Shown: positions 24,261 through 33,190, counted from the first letter of the stretch. The stretch: DNA of 45,162 bases from Promethearchaeota archaeon (GCA_019894975.1 JAGXNO010000032.1:1-45162), one strand, 5' to 3'. Numbers and translations: made by a program. Notes: generated by a model not told the origin, from the sequence alone.

Positions 24261-26429
24261 TCATTTACTTGTTTTTTTCTTTTTTAATAATTTATCTGCA
24301 GTTTGAAAAAGTGATTTTTGAGGACTTTTTGCCACTTTTTTTGTCCGTTCTTTTGAAGATCCGACATATACTGAGGATTTTTTATATACTCCAGGATTCA
24401 ACTCTGAAATAAACGGGGATGTTCTTAAAGTTTGGAATCCTCTAAAACCCTTCATGACAGAGGGAGATATTAGATATAGTTGATCTTTCGTTCGTGTTAC
24501 AGCTACATAAAAAACACGACGTTCTTCTTCAAACCCTTCCATATCTCCTTTTACTCTGGAAGAAGGAAAAGAATCTTCACATAACATTGGTATAAATACT
24601 ACTCTCCACTCGAGACCTTTTGCTCTGTGGATAGTAGACAGTATTAAGGGTTTTTCTTCTTCTTTCTGACTTCCTGCTAAAACTGTTTTAGATTCCAAAT
24701 TGGATATGTTTAGACTTAAATTCTCTAACAATTTACGTATGGTTGGAAAATTTTTGGCATAGATACTTAACTGATTTAAATCATCTAATCGATCTTGCCA
24801 ATTATCATATTTTGCTTTAATGTAATTGGTTAAAACTGCTATTAATTTTTTAATTATCTCAGAAGGGGGATCTTCTGAGGTTAATCCTTCAAGATTCTTG
24901 ATATGCGATATAGTATTTTTTATTCCTTCTTTGGGTATTTTAGATCCTTTTAACTTTTCAGTAAAGAACATCTGGTCTTTTAGTGCATCAACAGGATTCT
25001 CAACTTTGGATATAACGTCAAAGATTTTTGTTCCTGAAGTAGTACCTATTCCTTGAATAATGGAAAAAACACGAGACCATGAAATTTCATCAAATGGGTT
25101 CTCTATTATCCGTAAATGAGCTATCATATCTTTTATATGAGCTTTTTCAAAAAATGCAACTCCTGCTCTTACTTCATATGGAATATTTTTATTTCTAAGT
25201 TCAAGTTCAATTCGTAGAGTGTGAAAACCAGCTCGGACTAGAATAGCTATATCTTCTAAGAGAATACCTTCTGATCTTAATTTCAAAATCTGATTAGCTA
25301 TAAATCCTGCCTGCTCCCAATCATCTCCCACGTTAACTTGAAAAGGCTTTATTCCATTAGAACGAGTTGCTCGCATCAACTTCTTAAATTGATTCACGTT
25401 ATGAAGAATGGAATTATTAGCTAGAGCCAATATTTGTGGTACACTCCTATAATTATAGGTAATAGTATATCTTTTACAGTCCTTATATTTTTTTTCGAAA
25501 TTTAAAATATTCTGGAAATTGGCTCCACGAAATGCATAAATACTTTGAGCGTCGTCTCCTACAGCTATAACATTATGTTCAGGATTTTGTTTTACAATTT
25601 TATATATTATTTCATCTTGAATATAGTTAGTATCTTGATATTCATCAACAAGTATATATCTAATATTTCGTGCGATTAATTGGGCAACTGATCTTTCATC
25701 TAATAACTGATTCCAATATATTAGCAAATCATCAAAATCAACTAAATTATCCTGAGCTTTTTTCTTTCCATAAATTTTAAAGACTTGCTCTAATTTTTTA
25801 ATTACATCTTCCTTATCATATTGAGAATACTTCCAAAGAATTACATCTCGGATTGCTTTATTACAATTAATCGAATAAGACAAGATCGATTTTGCCATTC
25901 TAGAATTAGGAAAGCGTTCTCCAATTTCTTTCACATCTGCTTTCTCAATTGAAAGTTTCATTAGTGCTCTAGCATCCGTTTCATCCATTATTGTATAATT
26001 TGCTTTCAAACCAAGTGTCTTTGCATATATTCGAATAAATCTATTTGCAATCGAATGAAAGGTACCACCCCATATCCCTTTTGGACGCTTCCCAAGTAGA
26101 ATTTCTACTCGTTTGATCATTTCGTTAGCAGCTTTATTTGTAAAGGTAACTAACATGATCTGACTAGGTTTTACACCAGAGGATAATAGTTTAGCAACGG
26201 AATAAGTGATTGTTCTTGTTTTACCACTTCCTGCTCCTGCAATGACTAACATCGGTCCTTTTATATTATTGATGATCTCAAGTTGTTCATCGTTTAAATC
26301 TTCCTCAAAATTGACTTTCTTATATTGCTCTTGCTCTTTTTGTATTTCCAATTCTAAGGATTCAGTATAATCATCATCATAGAACTCAAATACATATTCT
26401 TCTGCGGAATCTTCTTCTTTTGAATTCAA
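24261..26429 (-). CDS. UvrD/Rep-type superfamily 1 DNA helicase
   Basis: A 722-residue SF1A helicase. Motif Q/I is LNDEQLEIINNIKGPMLVIAGAGSGKT in separate segments, motif Ia is VTFTNKAANEM, and motif II is DEYQDTN. Motif III is GDDAQSIYAFRGA, motif IV is YNYRS, motif V contains LSTIHRAKGLEW, and motif VI is RRVFYVAVTRTK. It translocates 3' to 5' on single-stranded DNA in repair or replication restart. An acidic N-terminal extension of about 45 residues (rich in Glu, Asp and Tyr) precedes the helicase core, and a basic tail ends it. UvrD-like enzymes are mainly bacterial, so transfer into the archaeal lineage is plausible. It heads the minus-strand group facing the Mre11-Rad50 operon. Confidence 0.93.
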   Translation of the reverse strand: MNSKEEDSAEEYVFEFYDDDYTESLELEIQKEQEQYKKVNFEEDLNDEQLEIINNIKGPMLVIAGAGSGKTRTITYSVAKLLSSGVKPSQIMLVTFTNKAANEMIKRVEILLGKRPKGIWGGTFHSIANRFIRIYAKTLGLKANYTIMDETDARALMKLSIEKADVKEIGERFPNSRMAKSILSYSINCNKAIRDVILWKYSQYDKEDVIKKLEQVFKIYGKKKAQDNLVDFDDLLIYWNQLLDERSVAQLIARNIRYILVDEYQDTNYIQDEIIYKIVKQNPEHNVIAVGDDAQSIYAFRGANFQNILNFEKKYKDCKRYTITYNYRSVPQILALANNSILHNVNQFKKLMRATRSNGIKPFQVNVGDDWEQAGFIANQILKLRSEGILLEDIAILVRAGFHTLRIELELRNKNIPYEVRAGVAFFEKAHIKDMIAHLRIIENPFDEISWSRVFSIIQGIGTTSGTKIFDVISKVENPVDALKDQMFFTEKLKGSKIPKEGIKNTISHIKNLEGLTSEDPPSEIIKKLIAVLTNYIKAKYDNWQDRLDDLNQLSIYAKNFPTIRKLLENLSLNISNLESKTVLAGSQKEEEKPLILSTIHRAKGLEWRVVFIPMLCEDSFPSSRVKGDMEGFEEERRVFYVAVTRTKDQLYLISPSVMKGFRGFQTLRTSPFISELNPGVYKKSSVYVGSSKERTKKVAKSPQKSLFQTADKLLKKKKTSK

Positions 26430-26648
26430 AATAATACCTAAGGATATAATTTATATATTTAGTAGTAGGTTGATTAGTTCAAGATCTCATGATTAATAAT
26501 TTTGTCTTTTATTATCTTGTATTATTATTTCAGTGATAATTAATATTGGTTTAAGTAATCAATGATTTATATCAAAACTCTCTGCAAATTTTTCTAATAG
26601 AAACCGAAGATTTATCTATAATAAATTACAGCTCTTTCATTATTAATA

Positions 26649-26942
26649 TTATACAAGCCCTACAAATATTTTAAACGCGGCCGTTTCGTCTCCTTCGTCA
26701 ATTGAATGAATCATGAAGCTAATATCATGTTTATCCCTTATGTGCAGTGCTGTTTGAGAAGAAACAAACTTCATTCTTGTAGAAGTATTATCTCCTTGCC
26801 AAACCCAGACATTTCTCTCATGAACATCGACAAATAGTAGGATTTTATTCGAATCCAATAACTCGAATAAAGGGACATTTTCTACTAATACTGTTTCTTC
26901 AAAATCTCCTAATTCTTTATTAAATTGATAAGTAATGATCAA
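26649..26942 (-). CDS. Single gelsolin-domain protein (actin-regulator-like)
   Basis: A 97-residue protein made almost entirely of one gelsolin/ADF-H-like repeat. Visible are the strand KILLFVDVHERNVWVWQGDN, the long central helix region STRMKFVSSQTALHI and the end strand FMIHSIDEGDETAAFKIFVG, in the order of eukaryotic gelsolin segments. The VDEGDE-type turn and the WxWxG motif are the best family marks. Asgard archaea encode gelsolin-like proteins (single or double repeats) that have been shown to bind actin. The protein has no partner gene beside it. It is the strongest taxonomic marker in this window. I cannot judge from sequence whether calcium-binding residues are complete. Confidence 0.85.
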   Translation of the reverse strand: MIITYQFNKELGDFEETVLVENVPLFELLDSNKILLFVDVHERNVWVWQGDNTSTRMKFVSSQTALHIRDKHDISFMIHSIDEGDETAAFKIFVGLV

Positions 26943-27076
26943 ATTTAATCCGTTGAATTTCTTTTTTAACTATATTATAAATATTTTAATTGGTAATTTA
27001 TAAATTTATAACCTTTTCATGTCCTAGAAGACAAAGATTACAAAAATTTACTAAATTAAAATGAGAAAGCAAGGAA

Positions 27077-27096
27077 CCATAACCTGATAATTATGG
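27077..27096. other. Short hairpin downstream of the 55-residue gene
   Basis: CCATAA and TTATGG form a perfect 6-bp stem with an 8-base loop, 45 bp beyond the stop of the minus-strand gene at 27141-27308. It could be a 3' processing or termination structure, but such hairpins occur by chance in AT-rich DNA. Confidence 0.25.
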
Positions 27097-27140
27097 GCGT
27101 AACAAATTTTATCTATTCAAAATTGTGTTTAAAAGCAATA

Positions 27141-27308
27141 TCAGATGTTTAACTCTACAGACTCCAAATTACTGAAATAAGGAGTTATGTATCTATTCTT
27201 GTTTTCAAGTTGAACTTTTTTATAATAATCCATAAAATCTTTCCCATAATAATAACAATTTTGACTATTAAATACAGGACAATCTAAGCAATTGAAGCCT
27301 TTACACAT
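27141..27308 (-). CDS. 55-residue cysteine-motif small protein
   Basis: This short gene has an ATG at 27308 and a TGA at 27141. The N-terminus has four cysteines at 2, 7, 10 and 18 (C-x4-C-x2-C-x7-C) in MCKGFNCLDC and NCYYYG, a spacing suited to a zinc or Fe-S site. The remainder is polar and Tyr-rich with no signal peptide. It lies 22 bp downstream of the nuclease-fold gene on the same strand, so the two are likely cotranscribed. The clean frame, cysteine cluster and operon spacing support a real gene; the function is unknown. Confidence 0.6.
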   Translation of the reverse strand: MCKGFNCLDCPVFNSQNCYYYGKDFMDYYKKVQLENKNRYITPYFSNLESVELNI

Positions 27309-27330
27309 TTTGATCAACCACTTTTACTAT

Positions 27331-27699
27331 TTAAAAATTATTTTGGAATTTCCTTCGTCTTAATGTTGAAATTAAATGACCCCTTGAAAGGAGTTGTAAT
27401 CCAAATTGTGAACTATAATCCCTGGAAAAATCTGTTATAACATTACATACCATAATACCTCCTTGGATTGAAGTATCGATACATGCCTTATGTAATTGTC
27501 GAAGCTGCGTAATTGAAATTTCTCTTTTCCAATCCCGAATAAACACCCCAAAAGTGTTCAATTTATTTTTTACAACAGCATCAAAGGTCCAAGACTTTCC
27601 AGAATTACCTTTAACTTGTACAGGACCCTTGACAAATTCATACTTGTCAGAAAAAACATTTTTTGCTAAATCGTTTAAACTTTTATCTGAAAATGCCAT
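27331..27699 (-). CDS. Restriction-endonuclease-like (Mrr/PD-(D/E)XK) fold protein, possibly degenerate
   Basis: A 122-residue protein. WTFDAVVKNK with D40, followed by TFGVFIRDWKREI and then ITQLRQLHKACID and GGIMVCNVITDF, resembles the beta-beta-alpha core of Mrr-like nucleases. In functional enzymes the third strand carries E-x-K; here that position reads F-I-R, although D56-W-K58 follows immediately. The nuclease may therefore be inactive or use a shifted set of residues. The C-terminal GLQLLSRGHLISTL matches the end of the fold. A 55-residue cysteine protein follows 22 bp downstream. Related small proteins often bind DNA; the role here is not known. Confidence 0.6.
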   Translation of the reverse strand: MAFSDKSLNDLAKNVFSDKYEFVKGPVQVKGNSGKSWTFDAVVKNKLNTFGVFIRDWKREISITQLRQLHKACIDTSIQGGIMVCNVITDFSRDYSSQFGLQLLSRGHLISTLRRRKFQNNF

Positions 27700-27853
27700 T
27701 TAAAATCACAATTGATGTTTATACTTATTCTGATGGTATTATGTAAATATTATTTCAATAATATTTTATATATAATAGTATTATGCAGAGAATACATTCA
27801 TCTCATACGAGTATTGAAATTTGGAGCTTTACCTATTCTTATTCCCGACGAAA

Positions 27854-28675
27854 TTATTCTACTAGTTTTAGTTCATTAATTAAATACTCCCCGACTACAT
27901 CTACTCCCATTTTGTGTACATAATTGTTAATATTTTGTTGTAAAAATTTAATGATTTTTTCAGAAACTTTATCACAAACTGACTTACATTCTAAGAATTC
28001 ATTATGTAAAATCAACTCACAAGAAGCATTTACTTTAGTACATAATTTTTTTAATTGTAAAGAGATACCCTCTGCAGGAAGAGTAGTAAAGTTATCCCAA
28101 CTATCCCTAAAACCAGAGATTTGACTCGGAGATGTATTTTCCAACAATTCTTTTAAACTACCGTCTGATAAACTCCTATTAACCCGATCGGTTATATGGT
28201 TTAATTCTTTTTTGGCTTCCAGTTGGCAAAGAAAGACATAATATTTTAATAATTCTTCAGCTTCTTTAGTTTTCTTGGAATCAACAATTGTCCATCCATT
28301 CGTCTTTTTACAACTTAACTCTTTCTTTTCAGGATTCGAAAAATTAGTGGGGTAAATCCAACATTGCGGTGGTTTAATTCCTGAATTATGGACAAGGCAA
28401 CCATTTATCTTCTCATCATATAAAAAACATTTTCCTTTCTTTTCATCAAACCTTAACTTAAAACTAAAAACATCGCTTCTGATAAAATCACTCTTAATAG
28501 CATAACCCCGTTTAATATATTCTTTTACTAAGATTTTGGGGATATCAATCTTAATTGAACAACAATCACCCTTACATATATCTAAACAATTTGGACCAGT
28601 AATTGCCTCCTTCATTAAAATATTGAATTTTTTAACTATTTCCCAAAATTTGTCGTCGACCACAGTATTACTCAA
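27854..28675 (-). CDS. YkgJ-type cysteine-cluster protein
   Basis: A 273-residue soluble protein. The N-terminal cysteines C30, C34, C38 and C39 (NCLDICKGDCC) are followed by KCFLYDEKINGCLVH and KPPQCWIYP, the layout of the YkgJ/UPF0153 family, which holds a zinc or Fe-S site. The second half is a helical extension (about 140-273) with further cysteines (CEL, CKSVC) that is not part of the usual family core. Function is unknown for the family. It is divergent from the large beta-sandwich gene, 173 bp away. Confidence 0.75.
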   Translation of the reverse strand: MSNTVVDDKFWEIVKKFNILMKEAITGPNCLDICKGDCCSIKIDIPKILVKEYIKRGYAIKSDFIRSDVFSFKLRFDEKKGKCFLYDEKINGCLVHNSGIKPPQCWIYPTNFSNPEKKELSCKKTNGWTIVDSKKTKEAEELLKYYVFLCQLEAKKELNHITDRVNRSLSDGSLKELLENTSPSQISGFRDSWDNFTTLPAEGISLQLKKLCTKVNASCELILHNEFLECKSVCDKVSEKIIKFLQQNINNYVHKMGVDVVGEYLINELKLVE

Positions 28676-28848
28676 TAACTTTATTATTATCTCTAATCCT
28701 TAAGAATGATTATCATTTAAAATTCATCATATAAGGATGTATGGAAATACAAGATTTTAAATTGACTCACTTTATTATTTAGTAAATTTTGATAACAAAT
28801 TTTGTAGATTTTTCAAAATCAAAATAATAAAAAACGAGTAAAAGTAGA

Positions 28849-30960
28849 ATGTCCGAAAACCTAGTAATTATAGATATAACTGATTTCGAATTTATAACTC
28901 TCGATGGCTCACAAAACCTTAAAGATATATCCGGAAACGGAACGCTGGTTGTGAAGAATCCAACACAAAGAAGTAGATTATGGAATCTTATATGTAATGT
29001 TAAGGAAAATGTAAACACTTCTATAGAAGCGAAAGAACTTACAGTAGGAACATTAAATCCTGCTCAAGACTTCACAAAAGAATATGAAATCAAGGATCTT
29101 AAAAGATCATCCTTAAAAGTCGAAGAGATTTTTGATACTGATAAATCTGATTCAGGTAAAGTAAATAATGCATTTCTTTATAAAACTGATAACAAATGTA
29201 GTTTGAAACTTACATTAACTAATCCTTTGAATTTACCCGTCTTAGAGATAAAAGTTAAAAGGGACATGCCCGAATTTATTCAAGAAATTGAAATGAGAGA
29301 TCCAAGTAGTGGGGAAGCTAGCTTAAAAGAAGAAGAAGGAAAGCGAATTCTTTACTGGGAGTTAACCTCTTTGGATGCAGAAAACAAGGCAGAACTTGAA
29401 ATTTTCTTTACAGCTAATATTAAAGAATTATCTTCTCAAGAGATTGGTAAGTTAACTGTAAATTATCTTATAAATAATTATAAATTAACAATGATGAATC
29501 CTGAAGTCAGAGGACTAACAGATTCAATGAGTGGAATCGATAGAGACGAAGGGACTCAACCTGGAGCATGGGATTGTAATGTGGAATTTATTAATGAATC
29601 TGGATTCCAAGTTAAACTTGAAGATGTGAAAGTATCGCAAACAATTACGACAGGAGTAGAAACAGTGGTTTCTCAAACTCCAGATAGAGTCTTAAATCCA
29701 GATGAGTCATGGGATTTCGATTTTCAAGTTGAGGCTAAAGATGTACCAGAACTTAGCTCTGAAATTGGATCTACTCCTTTATTTGTGGTGATTCCAAGAG
29801 TGGTCGGTGAAATCGTAAAAGAATCTACTATTTACGATGTATTAAGTGCTACAATTGATAAAAATATTAATCCTCCTGAGGTAGATGCTTATGCTAATAC
29901 TGATATGTCAATTACAAATACGATTGTAAACGATGGATCTTCTGCAGTTGATAAGTTTTTCTTATCAGACGAAACTCCTCCTGATTTTATTCCTCCTTCT
30001 GTAAAAGATATAAAAATTCTTTTAGGGGATATAGATATAAGTTCACGAGAGGAATTTGTACAAAAAATTTTGATAGATCCTAGCGATCAGGATTTTTCTC
30101 ATAAGCATCAAATATATGTAGAATTGCATAATCTTGCAAATGAATTTCTTCCGGGAAAACAAATGGTGATATCATATCCACTTCTAGCAAGAAATCCTAG
30201 ACCCCCTACTGAAACAAAGTACATGACTCCAGTGAAAATTGATATTAACAGTCCAGTAGAAGGTAAATCTTATATTAGAAGCCCTGATGAAGAGCCAGAG
30301 CTTAAAGTAAGATATGTAAAGCGTAAGTTAAAAACTCTTAAAAGTATCAAACCAGGACTTAGTGAAGGAGAGTTTAGTATTGGTGTAAGAGTTCAAAATA
30401 AAGGAGATGTAGAATTGGAAAACGTGTTAGTCAAAGACATTATTCCTACTGGTTTTAATCTCACAGAATTTACACCCCCTGTTGATGCCACCCATGAAGT
30501 AGTACAAGTAGGAGATTTATCTGAATTACATGTAAAAGTTCCTGAGATAAAAGGAGGTTCATCAGTAAGTATTAATTACAACTGCTCTGGCTCAGGTGAT
30601 TATCCTCGATCTGAGCCTGTGATAATCGTTTTAGGTAGAGGTGGAGGTGAAACAACTGGATCTTCTGAAACACCTCAAGCAATGGCCGAATCTCAAAAAG
30701 CTCATGTAGTTGACTCTCAAGCGGGTAAAATACATGATACGTTTATTGAAATATATAAAGCTGTTGATCGAGCACCCACTGGTGAAGTTTTAGGTGATAT
30801 CTTAGAAAAACGAAGAGACGAGTTTCCACCCGGGCCTATACTTCACCAGTTATTAGCATTTGCTAAAGAAATGAGAGCTCTTGGGGATAAGATTATTGTA
30901 GGTTCTTTGAGAGACGAAGTAATGATAAAATTACAGAGTTTTAAAAGTAAATATGCCTAA
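28849..30960 (+). CDS. Large intracellular beta-sandwich protein with helical tail (DUF11-like repeats)
   Basis: A 703-residue protein that begins MSENLVIIDITDFEF without a signal peptide or membrane segment. It consists of a series of beta-rich segments of 90-130 residues. Several contain the pattern seen in DUF11/CARDB-like sandwiches: an N-terminal strand, a conserved G or P turn, and a closing strand. The clearest repeat is about 490-600: VGVRVQNKGDVELENVLVKD, TGFNLTEFTPP and SVSINYNCSGSG. After a Gly/Ser-rich linker (597-625) comes a helical tail of some 80 residues (IHDTFIEIYKAVD, LHQLLAFAKEMRALGDK). Such domains are usually outside the cell, so a cytosolic one is odd. No function is recognised. 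Confidence 0.75.
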   Translation: MSENLVIIDITDFEFITLDGSQNLKDISGNGTLVVKNPTQRSRLWNLICNVKENVNTSIEAKELTVGTLNPAQDFTKEYEIKDLKRSSLKVEEIFDTDKSDSGKVNNAFLYKTDNKCSLKLTLTNPLNLPVLEIKVKRDMPEFIQEIEMRDPSSGEASLKEEEGKRILYWELTSLDAENKAELEIFFTANIKELSSQEIGKLTVNYLINNYKLTMMNPEVRGLTDSMSGIDRDEGTQPGAWDCNVEFINESGFQVKLEDVKVSQTITTGVETVVSQTPDRVLNPDESWDFDFQVEAKDVPELSSEIGSTPLFVVIPRVVGEIVKESTIYDVLSATIDKNINPPEVDAYANTDMSITNTIVNDGSSAVDKFFLSDETPPDFIPPSVKDIKILLGDIDISSREEFVQKILIDPSDQDFSHKHQIYVELHNLANEFLPGKQMVISYPLLARNPRPPTETKYMTPVKIDINSPVEGKSYIRSPDEEPELKVRYVKRKLKTLKSIKPGLSEGEFSIGVRVQNKGDVELENVLVKDIIPTGFNLTEFTPPVDATHEVVQVGDLSELHVKVPEIKGGSSVSINYNCSGSGDYPRSEPVIIVLGRGGGETTGSSETPQAMAESQKAHVVDSQAGKIHDTFIEIYKAVDRAPTGEVLGDILEKRRDEFPPGPILHQLLAFAKEMRALGDKIIVGSLRDEVMIKLQSFKSKYA

Positions 30961-30990
30961 TTTTTCTTAATTTTTCTTCTATTTTTTTCT
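30961..30990 (+). terminator. T-rich terminator after the beta-sandwich gene
   Basis: Four runs of five to seven Ts follow the TAA immediately, as in archaeal T-tract terminators. Confidence 0.5.
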
Positions 30991-31123
30991 AATTTAGTTA
31001 TTAAATGTAATTAATCATAATTTGACTCTATTGGAAAATGTTGAGTTAAAAAAAAAAACTTATTTCATACAATATAGTTTAATTAATTAGTAGTAAAAAA
31101 ATATTAAATTTGTAATTGTTAAG

Positions 31124-31765
31124 ATGATAATTGAATTAACACTTAGCCTATTTTTTACATTCATTTCAAGTCTTATTATATACTGGGTAATACATTTAAA
31201 AGTGGAGGATAAGAACAAAAAAGTAGTTAAAATCTTTTATAACTTTCATTCTGTAATCTGGGCTTTCACTTTAATAACAATTCCTATTATAAATTCAAGT
31301 TTTTTAAGATTTTTTCTTCCCGAAAATATTAGTTATTTCAAGGATTATTGGATATTGTTTGCTCTCTTGGGTATTGTATTCATCATATTAGGTATTAACT
31401 TTGCTAGAAGAGCTAGTAAACTAAAAAAAAATAAGCTTAAAAATGAAAATAATTCCAACTTGATAACATCTGGAGTTTTTAGAATTATTAGACATCCAAA
31501 TTACTCTGCATGGATAATAATATTTTTTGGAATAGCTTTAATATCTGATTCACTTGTTTCTTTAATTTTCTGTCCTATTGTTTTATTACTATTGGAGATT
31601 CATGCTTCAATTGAAGAAAAACTAGTTTTAAAACCAAGATATGGCAATAATTATGATATTTTCAAGGAAAAATCACCTTCTCGCATTATTCCCACACCTT
31701 TGAACCTTTTACTAGTAATAATTGCGATGATAATAGTATATGTTGGATTTCTAAACATCTCTTAA
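31124..31765 (+). CDS. Isoprenylcysteine carboxyl methyltransferase (ICMT/PEMT)-like membrane methyltransferase
   Basis: A 213-residue protein with about six transmembrane helices. The C-terminal half carries the family motif TSGVFRIIRHPNYSAWI, then an acidic EEKLVLKPRYGNNYDIFK, which together hold S-adenosylmethionine in ICMT and related enzymes. Eukaryotic ICMT methylates the prenylated cysteine of CaaX proteins; prokaryotic relatives methylate lipids, isoprenoid precursors or unknown substrates. No prenyltransferase or CaaX-box substrate is seen in this window, so the target is open. It lies between the beta-sandwich gene and the hydroxyacyl-CoA dehydrogenase; the latter begins 40 bp downstream. 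Confidence 0.8.
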   Translation: MIIELTLSLFFTFISSLIIYWVIHLKVEDKNKKVVKIFYNFHSVIWAFTLITIPIINSSFLRFFLPENISYFKDYWILFALLGIVFIILGINFARRASKLKKNKLKNENNSNLITSGVFRIIRHPNYSAWIIIFFGIALISDSLVSLIFCPIVLLLLEIHASIEEKLVLKPRYGNNYDIFKEKSPSRIIPTPLNLLLVIIAMIIVYVGFLNIS

Positions 31766-31805
31766 AATCCAAACCTTACAAGATATAAAAAAGATGTGAA
31801 AGTAA

Positions 31806-33095
31806 ATGAGTAAATTACATAAGATTAACAATGTTGCAATAGTCGGGGCTGGTATAATGGGTAGTGGAATTGCCCAAGTTGCTCTACTAAGTGGTTATCA
31901 GAAAGTTGCGCTTATTGATGTGAGTGAAAAAGTTCTCATGAAAGCAAAAGAATCAATCCAGCTTTGGATTCAGTTTCTCAATACTGAGGAAAAATTTAAT
32001 GAATTAATCGCTAACGATTATGTCATGCAAAATGTTATGAAAAATACAACTTTTGAAAAAATTAGGAATTCATTTAAATCTGTAGGGATCTTGGCTGAAA
32101 ATTTTACTGTAGATGAAATCATTGATCGGTTAATCTGTGAGGTTAATCTTAAAAATGCTGTTTCAGATTCCGATTTTATTATTGAAGCGGTGCCCGAGAA
32201 TTTAGATCTGAAAATCGAGATATTCAAGAAATTAGGAGAATACTCTCCTTCTCATGCAATTTTAGCTTCAAATACCTCGACAATCAGTCCATCAAAACTC
32301 GGTCAAAGTACAAATAGACCGAATAAAGTAATAGGAATGCATTTTCATGGATCTTTTCCCATTAGGGGGCGTCTAATTGAAATTACTGGTGGGAACAGAA
32401 CGACTGAAGAAGCTTTAAGTTTCGGATATCAAGTTGCTGAAAAATGTCCTTCTATAGCAGGTGATAGATTTACACTCCGTCTTAAAAAAGAAACCCCTGG
32501 ATTTGTAGCTAATAGATTGACTCTTGCACGAGCAATTCATTTAAACTGGATTTTAGATAACGCAGATTTACAAGAAATCTCAATAGATCAATTATTAGCA
32601 GGGGGTTTACGATTGATAGGCTTAGATATTGTTGGTTTAGACACAATCTATAATACATGGAAATATTTAGAGGAAAATCTATCTCCCGATTTTGCCCCAG
32701 GAGAAGTAATAACAACCTTAGTTCGGAAAGGTCATTTGGGAAAGAAAACAGGAAAGGGCTTCTTTGAATGGAAAGAAGGTAAACCTATTATTAAAGAAGT
32801 TCTCGTGGATGATTCGACGAAGGAATTTTTGACCGTAAATAGGGATAAAAATCTTGCATTGGCAATAAGAATGAATGAGGCTTGTCGTTTAATAGAGGAA
32901 GGTGTTATAAAGGGATACGGAACCATTAATAAAGTTGATATTATTGGAGACAACCGACAAGAAACATTTGTGTTAGGTTGGGAGAAATATAAAAAATGGT
33001 CTGAGATTTTAGAAAATTTCGCTCAAAAACTAGGGAAGCCATATCTAAAACCATGTGATATGATGAAATTTGGCAGATTTAAAGATTTTCCTTGA
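31806..33095 (+). CDS. 3-hydroxyacyl-CoA dehydrogenase
   Basis: A 429-residue enzyme of fatty-acid beta-oxidation. The N-terminal NAD-binding fold has GAGIMGSGIAQVALLSGY and an IDVSE acidic end. An insertion of roughly 40-50 residues (60-105) occurs before the second half of the Rossmann domain. ASNTSTISPS and GMHFHGSFPIRGRLIEI hold catalytic residues; the usual FFNP block is HGSF here. ETPGFVANRL begins the C-terminal domain, and a second 3HCDH-C copy ends the protein (NEACRLIEEGV, GTINKVDIIG). It oxidises L-3-hydroxyacyl-CoA to 3-oxoacyl-CoA with NAD+. It is longer than the usual 280-310-residue form, and the changed FFNP motif suggests an unusual acyl chain or a hydroxybutyryl-type substrate. 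Confidence 0.88.
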   Translation: MSKLHKINNVAIVGAGIMGSGIAQVALLSGYQKVALIDVSEKVLMKAKESIQLWIQFLNTEEKFNELIANDYVMQNVMKNTTFEKIRNSFKSVGILAENFTVDEIIDRLICEVNLKNAVSDSDFIIEAVPENLDLKIEIFKKLGEYSPSHAILASNTSTISPSKLGQSTNRPNKVIGMHFHGSFPIRGRLIEITGGNRTTEEALSFGYQVAEKCPSIAGDRFTLRLKKETPGFVANRLTLARAIHLNWILDNADLQEISIDQLLAGGLRLIGLDIVGLDTIYNTWKYLEENLSPDFAPGEVITTLVRKGHLGKKTGKGFFEWKEGKPIIKEVLVDDSTKEFLTVNRDKNLALAIRMNEACRLIEEGVIKGYGTINKVDIIGDNRQETFVLGWEKYKKWSEILENFAQKLGKPYLKPCDMMKFGRFKDFP

Positions 33096-33190
33096 AGTTG
33101 AGATAATTTACGGAAAAATAACTTCAAATTTGTGGAATGATTTGAAATATAGGAAGAAATTATAATATATTTCTCAAAGAAATAAGAACT

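Noticed and set aside
24826..25056. Plus-strand frame inside the helicase gene
   Set aside because: Opposite-strand shadow in a gene with full helicase motifs.
26430..26648. Possible tRNA or small RNA between the helicase and gelsolin genes
   Set aside because: No cloverleaf-like stems, CCA end or conserved loop sequences were found in either strand.
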